From Actinoplanes subtropicus (GTDB taxonomy: Bacteria > Actinomycetota > Actinomycetes > Mycobacteriales > Micromonosporaceae): 64,000 bases of DNA. The position numbers were made by a program, and so were the translations under genes. Location: assembly GCF_000721705.1 (NCBI RefSeq), contig NZ_JOJL01000046.1, forward strand, positions 1 through 64,000, in the 5' to 3' direction. Positions 50,501 through 57,789 of the stretch are shown here, piece after piece (positions within the stretch are counted from its first letter, which is position 1; each line of letters begins with the position of its first letter). The notes under the pieces are model-generated. The model worked only from the letters and a program-made list of their open reading frames with translations. It made no database searches and was not told the origin of the DNA.

Positions 50501-52426
50501 ATGAACCTCCAGCGCCGCGTCGCCGGGGGATTCGCGCTGCTGTGCGCGATGTTCCTGGCGCTCGTCCTGCTGCAACTGGTGGCCGGCGACCGGGTGCGGG
50601 CGGGCCATGAGCAGCGGATCGGCCGGCTCGACCGGTTGCTCGACGGCAACCGCCGGGTGTTGCAGGACATGACCGACGCGGAGACCGGGGTGCGCGGGTT
50701 CCAGCTCACCGGGGAGCCGGCCTACCTTTCGCCGTACGAGAGTGGCAGTCGCGAAGCGTTCGCGGCCCTCGACGACCTGGACGCGGACGCCACCAGCACC
50801 GCCGTCCGGGGGCTGACCCGGGCCGAACGGGCGGCGGCGAAGCGGTGGCTCGACGCGTACGGGATCCCGATCGTCGGCGCCGGGGTCGCGGACGCCGATC
50901 CCGAGCTCGCCGCGAGCGGCAAGCGGATGTTCGACGAGCTGCGCGCCGCCAACGGCACGCTGGACCGGGCGCTCGAGGCCGAGCGCACCACCGAGGTCGC
51001 CGCCGGCCGGCGCGACGCCCATCGGATCGAGCTGCTGTTCGGCGTGCTCGCCGGGCTCGTGCTGCTCACCGCGTTCGGCATCGCCGGGCTGCACCAGCGG
51101 CACCTGCTGCGCCCGCTCGAGCACATCCGGCACACCCTGCGCCGGCTGGCCGACGGCGACCGCTCGGCCCGGGCCCGCCCGGCCGGGCCCAGGGAGATGC
51201 GCGCGGTCATCGGCACGCTCAACGACCTGGCCGCCGAGACCGAGCGGCTGATCACCGCCGAGCGGGCCCGCGGGCTGCTCGGCGAGCTGCGCCAGCGGAT
51301 CGCCACCGAGTTGCGCCGCGACCAGGACTTCGAGGAGAAGGGCCGCCGGGTCGCCGAGATCCTGGTGGAGGCGCTGCGGGGCGATGCGGCGTACGGCCAG
51401 GTGAGCGTGGGCCGCGGCGCCGGCCTGGCGGTGTGCTGGCCGCCGGACGCGCCCCCGCTGGACGCGGAGCTGGTCCGGCGGATCCGCTCCGGCCGTCCCG
51501 GCTCGGTGTACGAGCTCGAGGCCGGCCTGGCCGTGACGCTCGACGGCGACGACGACTGCCCGCCCGGCCTGGTGCTGGTCACCCGGGCCGGCGGCGCGGG
51601 CTGGACCGAGGACGAGCGGGTGCTGCTCGCCGGCCTGTGCCGGGAGATCGGCCACGCCGTCCGCCAGGAGCGGCTGCGGCTGCGGCAGGCCCGGCTGATC
51701 ACCGAGCTGCGCCTGCTGGACGAGCAGAAGGACGTCTTCGTCTCGACCGTCACGCACGAGCTGCGTACCCCGCTGACCAGCATTCTCGGCTACACCGAGA
51801 TGCTCACCGACGGCGACGCCGACGGCCTGTCGCCGGTGCAGCTGCGCAGCCTGGACGCGATCCTGCGCAACGCCGGCCGGCTGCGGGACACGGTGGCCGA
51901 CCTGCTGCTGCTCGACCGGGCCAACGGCCGGACCGGCGCCGAGCCGGCCCCGGTCGATCTGGCCGCCGTGCTGGCCGGCGTGCACGACGACGCGTCCACC
52001 GCGGCCCGGGCGAAGAACGTCGCCGGGCGGCTCGACGCCACGCCGGTCTGGGTGCTCGGCGACGGGCCGCGACTGGCGACGGCATTGCGCAAACTCGTCG
52101 ACAACGCGATCAAGTTCACTCCTGCGGGTGGCAGATTCGAGCTGCGACTTTCCGCCGATGGCGAACGCGCGACGCTGACCGTCACGGACACCGGCATGGG
52201 CATCCCGGCCGACGACCTGCCCGGCCTGTTCACCCCCTTCCACCGCGCCGCGAACGCCATGGACCAGGCCGTTCAGGGCCCGGGGCTGGGCCTGGCGATC
52301 GTCCGGGACATCATCGTCGAGCACGGCGGCACGGTCTCGGCGCGGTCCGAAGTGGGCCACGGTTCCGTCTTTACGGTGACGTTTCCGGTACTCTCCGCGA
52401 GCCGGGTCGAGGTCGCACTCAGCTAG
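50501..52426 (+). CDS. Hybrid-free sensor histidine kinase with CHASE3 and GAF-like domains
   Basis: Membrane kinase of 641 residues. Helix 1 (about 8-28) is followed by an extracellular CHASE3 sensor with the hallmark MTDAETGVRGFQLTGEP, then helix 2 (about 180-200), HAMP (RPLEHIRHTLRRLADGD), a GAF-like region (about 270-395), and a HisKA domain with the phospho-histidine in VTHELRTPLTSILGYTE. The HATPase has LVDNAIKFTPAGG, TDTGMGIP and GLGLAIVRDII. No response regulator gene is adjacent, so it is an orphan kinase. Given the neighbours, envelope stress is a plausible signal. No clear ribosome-binding site precedes ATG 50501. Confidence 0.92.
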   Translation: MNLQRRVAGGFALLCAMFLALVLLQLVAGDRVRAGHEQRIGRLDRLLDGNRRVLQDMTDAETGVRGFQLTGEPAYLSPYESGSREAFAALDDLDADATSTAVRGLTRAERAAAKRWLDAYGIPIVGAGVADADPELAASGKRMFDELRAANGTLDRALEAERTTEVAAGRRDAHRIELLFGVLAGLVLLTAFGIAGLHQRHLLRPLEHIRHTLRRLADGDRSARARPAGPREMRAVIGTLNDLAAETERLITAERARGLLGELRQRIATELRRDQDFEEKGRRVAEILVEALRGDAAYGQVSVGRGAGLAVCWPPDAPPLDAELVRRIRSGRPGSVYELEAGLAVTLDGDDDCPPGLVLVTRAGGAGWTEDERVLLAGLCREIGHAVRQERLRLRQARLITELRLLDEQKDVFVSTVTHELRTPLTSILGYTEMLTDGDADGLSPVQLRSLDAILRNAGRLRDTVADLLLLDRANGRTGAEPAPVDLAAVLAGVHDDASTAARAKNVAGRLDATPVWVLGDGPRLATALRKLVDNAIKFTPAGGRFELRLSADGERATLTVTDTGMGIPADDLPGLFTPFHRAANAMDQAVQGPGLGLAIVRDIIVEHGGTVSARSEVGHGSVFTVTFPVLSASRVEVALS

Positions 52427-52477
52427 ACGGCAGCTTCTTACCCACCGTTTCACAGCTCCCGCACAGATGATTGCGTC

Positions 52478-54211
52478 ATGATGCAACCCCGGTTGGCGCG
52501 TCCACCGCTGTCGCGGCGGACAATTGCCCGACTTGTCCAGCTGGCCGGTCTTTTCGACGTCGTGACCACCCTGGCCCCCCGCCCGCACGGCCGCATGGCG
52601 ATGGTGGCGCACTTCATGCCGGCGGCCGGCGTGCTCTCCGCCCGGGCCGCCACCGTCGCGGTCGGCATGCTGCTGGTCTACCTCGGCGCCGGGCTGCGCC
52701 GCGGCAAGCGCCGGGCCTGGCAGGTCGCGGTCGGCCTGACCGCCCTCTCGATCGTGCTGCACCTGGTCAAGGGTCTGGACTTCGCGGCCGCGGGGGTCGC
52801 GGGAGTCCTGCTGATCATGCTGCTGGCCACCCAGGACCGGTTCACCGCGGTCGCCGACCCGACCAGCCGCTGGCGGGCGCTGACCGCGTTGGTCGGCTTC
52901 GCCCTGGCCGGTTTCCTGCTGGGCTTCCTCGAGATCGCGGTCCGGATGAACCACCTCGTGGGTACGCCGGGCGTCATCGCCTGGGCGCAGGAGGCCGCGC
53001 TGGGGCTGATCGGCATCGACGGACCGGTGCAGTTCCAGTACCGGGTCGGCGCCGACGCCGTGGCGTACACGACCGGCGCCTGCGGGCTGCTCGCCGCCGG
53101 GACAGCGCTGGTGATCCTGCTGCGGCCGATGCCGCGCCGGCCCGAGCGCGACGAGCCGAGCGAGGAGCGGCTGCGCGAACTCCTGCGGCGGTACGGCAAG
53201 GCCGACTCGCTGAGCTACTTCGCGCTGCGTACCGACAAGGCCTTGATCTGGGCCCCCAACCGGGCCGCGGTGGTCGCCTACCGGGTGGTCAACGGGGTGA
53301 GCCTGGCGGCGGGCGACCCGATCGGCCCGGAATCGGCCTGGCCCGAGGCGATCGGCGCCTGGCTCGAGGACGCGACCCGGCACGGCTGGACCCCGGCGGT
53401 CCTCGGGTGCGGGAATGCGGCCGGCAAGGCGTACCGCAAATGGGGTTTGGACGTTGTCGAGCTGGGCGACGAGGCCATCGTGGACACGGCGACGTTCTCG
53501 CTGAACGGCCGGCCCATGCGTGGCGTGCGGCAGGCGGTCAACCGAATGCGGCGGGCCGGCTACCAGTGCCGGGTCGTCCGGCAGCGCGACCTCACCCCGG
53601 AGGAACTGGCCGACGCGATCCGGGCGGCCGACGTGTTCCGCGACGGGCCGGTCGAGCGCGGCTTCTCGATGGCGCTGTCCCGGCTCGGCGACCCGCGGGA
53701 CGCCGACTGCCTGCTCGTGCTCTGCCACGACGAGCAGGGCGCGCTGCGCGGGCTGCTGCAGTTCGTGCCGTGGGGCGCCGACGGGCTCTCGCTCGACCTG
53801 ATGCGCGGCGACCGCACGGCCGACAACGGCCTGACCGAGCTGATGGTCACCGCCGTCCTGGAACAGGCTCTGCAGATGGGCGTACGCCGGGTGTCGCTGA
53901 ACTTCGCGGTGCTGCGCTCGGTCTTCGCCCGGGCCGAGGAGCTGGGCGCCGGCCCGGTGCTGCGGGTCTGGCACCGGCTGCTGATGGCCGCCTCCAAGCT
54001 CTGGCAGATCGAGTCGCTGTACCGGTCGAACGCGAAGTATCAGCCCGAGTGGGCGCCGCGCTACCTGTGCTTCCCGACCGCCCGCGACCTGCCCCGGATA
54101 GCGATCGCCGCGATGACCGCCGAGGCGTTCCTGCCCGAGCCGCGGCTGCCCCGGCTGCCCAGGCTGCGCCGGCCACCGGAGAACGAGGCGGCCGCGCAGG
54201 CGACCGCGTGA
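52478..54211 (+). CDS. Lysyl-phosphatidylglycerol synthase-like (DUF2156) membrane protein
   Basis: Protein of 577 residues. About six N-terminal membrane helices (about 20-220) are followed by a cytosolic DUF2156 acyltransferase domain of double GNAT fold (about 240-540), with ADSLSYFALRTDKALIWAPN, PIGPESAWPEAIGAW, AYRKWGLDVVELGDEA and LNFAVLRSVFARAEELG. This is the MprF C-terminal type, which transfers lysine or another amino acid from tRNA to phosphatidylglycerol and lowers the negative surface charge. It lacks the fused lysyl-tRNA synthetase of mycobacterial LysX. The specificity (Lys or Ala) is not readable. The ATG at 52481 is an equal alternative. Confidence 0.87.
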   Translation: MMQPRLARPPLSRRTIARLVQLAGLFDVVTTLAPRPHGRMAMVAHFMPAAGVLSARAATVAVGMLLVYLGAGLRRGKRRAWQVAVGLTALSIVLHLVKGLDFAAAGVAGVLLIMLLATQDRFTAVADPTSRWRALTALVGFALAGFLLGFLEIAVRMNHLVGTPGVIAWAQEAALGLIGIDGPVQFQYRVGADAVAYTTGACGLLAAGTALVILLRPMPRRPERDEPSEERLRELLRRYGKADSLSYFALRTDKALIWAPNRAAVVAYRVVNGVSLAAGDPIGPESAWPEAIGAWLEDATRHGWTPAVLGCGNAAGKAYRKWGLDVVELGDEAIVDTATFSLNGRPMRGVRQAVNRMRRAGYQCRVVRQRDLTPEELADAIRAADVFRDGPVERGFSMALSRLGDPRDADCLLVLCHDEQGALRGLLQFVPWGADGLSLDLMRGDRTADNGLTELMVTAVLEQALQMGVRRVSLNFAVLRSVFARAEELGAGPVLRVWHRLLMAASKLWQIESLYRSNAKYQPEWAPRYLCFPTARDLPRIAIAAMTAEAFLPEPRLPRLPRLRRPPENEAAAQATA

Positions 54212-54264
54212 GGGATCGGCGACATCTTGGCCGTAACGCGGCGGCGGCCGGACTCGGCGGGTAG

Positions 54265-54312
54265 TCTTCTCCAGGCACCGCTCGGAGATCTTCTCCGGGC
54301 ACCGCTCGGAGA
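54265..54312. repeat. 24-bp direct repeat upstream of the SGNH lipoprotein gene
   Basis: TCTTCTCC(a/g)GGCACCGCTCGGAGA occurs twice in tandem, starting at 54265 and 54289. It may be a duplicated operator or simply a slippage product; it lies in the likely promoter region. Confidence 0.75.
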
Positions 54313-54338
54313 CCACCGGCCGTGATGGAGGGACCATC

Positions 54339-55133
54339 ATTCGACTGGCTCGCCGCCCACCCGCCCCGGCCGACTCCCTGAGTCGGTCGTTGCTGCTTCC
54401 CACCGTGCTGGTTCTCGTCCTGTTCGTGGGGGCTTGCACCGGTGTGTCCGAGGCCACGGTGATCCATCCCGCGGCGCCGGGAACGCCGACCGTCGTGACC
54501 CTCGGCGACTCGGTCGCGGCCGGCGCCGAGTGCGACTGCGATCCCTTCCCGGCCCTGTACACCAAGGACCAGCACGCCATCGACGTGAACCTGGCCGAGT
54601 CCGGGGCGACCGCCGCCGACGTGCGTGCCCAGCTGCCCACCGACAACGGCGCCCTGTCCCAGGCGGCCGAGGTCCTCATCATGATCGGCGCCAACGACGT
54701 GGCCGACACGATCGACGACCCGACCACCTACGCGGCAGCCGCCTCCGGCGTGCAGACCGACGTCACCGCCACGATCGCCGATATCGAGAAGGCGCACAGC
54801 GTCCCGGTGATCGTCCTTGGCTACTGGAACGTCGTCCAGGACGGCCGGGTGGGCCAGAAGAGCTACGGCCCGGACGGGGTGCGGGCCGCCACCGAGGCCA
54901 CCAACATGATCAACAACGCCCTGGCGGCGGCCGCCTCGACCAACGCCGAGGCCGAGTACATCAGCACCGAGCCCGCCTTCCACGGCGACGACGGCAACCA
55001 GGACCCGACCGACCTACTGGCCTCGGACGGCGACCACCCGAACGCAGCGGGCCAGGCGGCGATCGCGGCCCTGCTGCCCGCACTGCCGGGAAATCGCGCG
55101 TCCTCCAGCGCGGCGGCGGCCGCCAAGCGCTGA
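54339..55133 (+). CDS. SGNH/GDSL hydrolase lipoprotein
   Basis: Extracellular esterase-like protein of about 264 residues. Block I is VVTLGDSVAAGAECDCDPFP (Ser nucleophile), block III is IGANDVAD and block V is LASDGDHPNAAG (Asp-x-x-His). The lipobox is LFVGAC. The usual n-region of a signal peptide is present only if translation begins upstream of the TTG at 54390. GGAGGG lies six bases before an ATT at 54339, which would give I-R-L-A-R-R and so a proper basic start. I therefore suggest an ATT start with the TTG as fallback (247 residues). The substrate is unknown, possibly acetylated cell-surface sugars. Confidence 0.75.
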   Translation: MRLARRPPAPADSLSRSLLLPTVLVLVLFVGACTGVSEATVIHPAAPGTPTVVTLGDSVAAGAECDCDPFPALYTKDQHAIDVNLAESGATAADVRAQLPTDNGALSQAAEVLIMIGANDVADTIDDPTTYAAAASGVQTDVTATIADIEKAHSVPVIVLGYWNVVQDGRVGQKSYGPDGVRAATEATNMINNALAAAASTNAEAEYISTEPAFHGDDGNQDPTDLLASDGDHPNAAGQAAIAALLPALPGNRASSSAAAAAKR

Positions 55134-55184
55134 CGCCGGCCCGAGTTCGACGGTCGTTGACTAGATCATCCATCTCCCTGTCTG

Positions 55185-55721
55185 ATGGGCGGCGTGTCGT
55201 CGACTGGTGGGCAGGTTGTCTTGATCGGTGCGTTGAGCAGGCGGTCGGTTCGGATTTGGCTGGTCGGTGGGATCGTGCTGGCTGCCGGTGTCGGCCTTGT
55301 TGTCTGGCTGGTGGTAGGTCGGCCAGCGGCTCCGGCTTCCGCGGTCCGTGACGTGTCGGGCAATTTCCGGGCTTGTCTTCTGGTGCCGTCGGGGCGTACA
55401 GCGGAGTCGTCGCCGCGAGCGGCGGTGTGGGCGAGTCTGCAGCGTGCGGCCGCGAAGGGCGGGGTGAACGTGCAGCAGTTCCCGGTTGCTGGCGACGCGG
55501 CGCATGCGGGACCGTACGTGAATGGTGCTGTTGCGGGTGGCTGTGACGTTGTTGTAGCGGCCGACGTCGCTCTCGTCGGTCCGGTGGAGAAGGCCGCAAG
55601 CGCGGCACGGCAGCAGCGGTTCCTGCTGGTGGGCGGCGGTGTTGCTGCCGGCAACGTGGATGTGGTTGCGGATGCTCCGGCTGTCAGCGCCTGGCTGTCG
55701 AAACACGTCGCCGGCGCTTGA
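55185..55721 (+). CDS. Membrane-anchored protein with BMP-like periplasmic-binding fragment
   Basis: Protein of 178 residues with one N-terminal membrane helix (IWLVGGIVLAAGVGLVVWLVV) and an extracellular domain that resembles the first half of a BMP-type (type 1 periplasmic-binding) fold: ACLLVPSGRTAESSPRAAVW, then GVNVQQFPVAG and AGGCDVVVAADVALVGPV. Complete BMP proteins are about 300 residues, so this is a half-size or degenerate form. Its 3' end overlaps the convergent mycosin remnant by 38 bp; short membrane proteins of this kind occur beside type VII secretion mycosins in actinobacteria. Function unknown. Confidence 0.6.
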   Translation: MGGVSSTGGQVVLIGALSRRSVRIWLVGGIVLAAGVGLVVWLVVGRPAAPASAVRDVSGNFRACLLVPSGRTAESSPRAAVWASLQRAAAKGGVNVQQFPVAGDAAHAGPYVNGAVAGGCDVVVAADVALVGPVEKAASAARQQRFLLVGGGVAAGNVDVVADAPAVSAWLSKHVAGA

Positions 55722-56197
55722 CCAGCAGGGCGGTGACCGCCGCCGCGATGAGGGCTGCGACCGCGACGGCGGTGGCCGTGAGAAAGCCGCCGATCGAGCC
55801 ATGCGTGGCGGGCGGCTGCTTTCGGGCGGCTGCTGGCAAGGCTTGGAGCAGGGGGTTGGCGGCGGCAGAGGTCGGCGCCGGCATGGTGAGTGCCCGGTAG
55901 GGGTCGATGACGCCGTATCCCCATCGGGTGTCGCGTTGCACGCCGGCGGGGTGATGGGCGCTGCTGGTGAGCCGCTGGATGATTTGCGCGGCGGTTTCGG
56001 TGGGGTAGCGCGCGCGTAGCAGCGCGGCCGCGGCGGCGACCTGCGGCGCGGCGAAGCTGGTCCCGGTGGCCTTGGTACGGGTGCCTTGGAGACCGGCGGT
56101 GTAGATGTCGACGCCGGGCGCGGCGAGGCCGAGGTAGGCGCCGGATTCGTTCTTGGGCCAGAGTGCGCCGGTGCTGTCGGTGGCGGCAACGGCGATG
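55684..56197 (-). pseudogene. mycP: 5'-truncated type VII secretion mycosin (MycP) remnant
   Basis: The open frame encodes only the C-terminal part of a subtilisin-like mycosin: IAVAATDSTGALWPKNESG, AAPGVDIYTAG, the catalytic-serine block GTSFAAPQVAAAAALLRARY, then WGYGVIDPYRAL, a Pro/Ala linker and the C-terminal membrane anchor (about 35 residues before the end), followed by RRRR. The Asp and His blocks and the signal peptide are missing. Just upstream (near 56197) the frame hits a TGA and the sequence changes to a plus-strand toxin gene. Mycosins normally process substrates at type VII (ESX) secretion systems; this copy cannot be active. Confidence 0.82.
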
Positions 56198-56899
56198 TGT
56201 CAAAGAGCGCACCAAGGGCCCGGCCCAAGCAACCGGCAACGCCAAAACCGCCAAGCAGTCCGACCCCAACCTGCCGCCGGGCGTCACCGCACCCCTCGAC
56301 GCTCCTGGCGCCGACACCACCGGAAACCAAACCGGAAGCCAAGTCTGGTGGGACGAAGACGGATGCACCGTCCTCGGCCTCAAACGCTACGGCAAACAAG
56401 CCAAAGCCATCGCCTGGGACTGCGGCGAGAACGGCGATGCCGACGGTGCGCCGGGCTTTGAAGCAGCCGCGTCGTTCCACAGCGTTCCGATCGGTCCTGT
56501 CGAAGCGAATGGACGACGGCCTGCGTGGGCTGATCGCCCTGAAGGGCCGGCGCCCAAGTTCGATCGTCGGCGGCAATACAGCAACATGTCGAGCGTCAAC
56601 CGCCGGGATGCCTTGGCGGCTGACCCAATCTGCCCGTACTGCGGCAAGGCTCGCAGTACTCAAGCGGATCACATCTATCCTGTGCGGGAACATCAGCAGA
56701 AAGGTGGGTGGGCAGACGACAAGGCCGCGCGACAGCCGATGTCAACCAGCGAGGTAACCTTGTCGGCGCGTGTGGACCCTGTAACGGTGGGGGCAAAAGT
56801 GGAATGGTGTTAGGGCCCGCGGCGGGTGAGTACTGGCCGCCGGCCTGGCCGGTCGGGCAATGGTGGCCGTTCGGAGGAGGGCCCTTCAATGCTGGCTGA
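56198..56899 (+). pseudogene. 5'-truncated, frameshifted HNH-endonuclease polymorphic toxin
   Basis: The first frame reads KERTKGPAQATGNAKTAKQ, VWWDEDGCTVLGLKRYG, then RRQYSNMSSVNRRDALAADP and the first half of an HNH/endonuclease fold: CPYCGKARSTQADHIYPVRE. Near 56725-56740 (CGCGCGACAGCC) it must shift by one base to continue with ADVNQRGNLVGACGPCNGGG, which supplies the second CxxC and the Asn of the HNH zinc finger, and then PPAWPVGQWWPFGGGPFNAG to the stop at 56899. The 5' end lacks a start and any trafficking domain. DNA-cleaving toxins of this type are delivered between competing bacteria. A SUFU-type immunity gene overlaps its stop, confirming a toxin/immunity module. Confidence 0.78.
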
Positions 56900-57428
56900 T
56901 CTTGTTCGTGGCTACTACGAGGCGAAGTGGGGGGCACCGAATCGTATAGCCCGCTTCGACGCGTTCGGGCATACAATAGAAATCTACAAATGGGAGCCGG
57001 ATGCAACGGGTGAGGAAGTGACTATCTACGCAACGAACGGCGCAAGTGCCAGCCGCGTCCTACCTGGCGGGCACCGAGTCGAGTTCTTCGTTGGCTTCCA
57101 TCCCGAGTTTGACGGAATCGCTCCGGCTCTTTCGTTGTTGGCCACCTACCCATTGCAGGAAGGCGACCTAAGGCCAGGTGACACGGTTACGATGGGTGAC
57201 CCGCTGTGGGCGGGTGCTCCAGCCTCCACCTTTCTGATCGTGCCGCAGATCGAAGAATTGCTAGAACCTCTCCTTTTGCCCGATGCCAGCCACGTTCAGT
57301 TCTGCGAGGTTCTGCCGATTTCGGAAACGGAGTTGGAGATCAAGCGGCAGCGGGGTGCCGTCTGGTTATTGGGAGATCTAAATGACAGGGGCATTGCGAC
57401 GTGGGAACATCAACGGGCATACCTTTAG
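56889..57428 (+). CDS. SUFU (suppressor of fused)-type immunity protein
   Basis: Protein of 179 residues related to the SUFU family, one of the commonest immunity folds in polymorphic toxin loci. Typical elements are VTIYATNGASASRVLPGG, HRVEFFVGFHPEFDG, LSLLATYPLQEGDLRPGDTV and FCEVLPISETELEIKRQRG. ATG 56889 has GGAGGAGGG seven bases upstream and overlaps the toxin frame by 11 bp (ATGCTGGCTGA), so the two were co-translated. It appears intact although the toxin is frameshifted. The base composition is visibly more AT-rich (ATACAATAGAAATCTACAAA near 56970) than in the neighbours, which suggests acquisition. Confidence 0.82.
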   Translation: MLADLVRGYYEAKWGAPNRIARFDAFGHTIEIYKWEPDATGEEVTIYATNGASASRVLPGGHRVEFFVGFHPEFDGIAPALSLLATYPLQEGDLRPGDTVTMGDPLWAGAPASTFLIVPQIEELLEPLLLPDASHVQFCEVLPISETELEIKRQRGAVWLLGDLNDRGIATWEHQRAYL

Positions 57429-57537
57429 CGGCACTGCTCGTCGGGCAGGAGATCGTTTCAATCAGCTGACAGCCGACCGGCTATGCGTCCAGTCGTGTTT
57501 TGCGGCATTATGGAATTTGTGGCCGGGGCTCTGCCGT

Positions 57538-57756
57538 TTACCCAGGGTCATTGCCGGGTAGCCCGGCATTGCGTTCTGGGATTACTACTGGTGACGGCGG
57601 TGGTGAGGTCGTGAGGGCGGCGGTCGGCACGAACGCGGTGTAGGTGGTTTCGGCGATCTGGGCGTCGGAGATCCAGCGGTCAGGATCGAGGTGATCAAGC
57701 CGTCGGGAACACGCCGACAGCAGTAACGTGACGGCGCCGAGCAGAGCTACTCGCAT
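57538..57756 (-). CDS. Small lipoprotein
   Basis: Putative lipoprotein of 72 residues: MRVALLGAVTLLLSAC is a lipoprotein signal peptide with C16 lipidated, followed by a short mature part rich in Thr and Pro. The signal peptide is almost the same as that of the lipoprotein at 41701, although the mature parts differ. The ribosome-binding site is not clear. It may be a fragment of a longer gene. Confidence 0.55.
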   Translation of the reverse strand: MRVALLGAVTLLLSACSRRLDHLDPDRWISDAQIAETTYTAFVPTAALTTSPPPSPVVIPERNAGLPGNDPG

Positions 57757-57789
57757 TTCCCTACGACTGTATGGGCGCGCGAACCGTTC

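Noticed and set aside
50441..54727. A 1428-codon open frame on the minus strand
   Set aside because: It lies entirely antisense to the kinase, lysyltransferase-like and SGNH genes, has shadow composition (Arg/Gly/Ala/Gln-rich) and no family motifs. Very GC-rich genomes produce such long open frames by chance.
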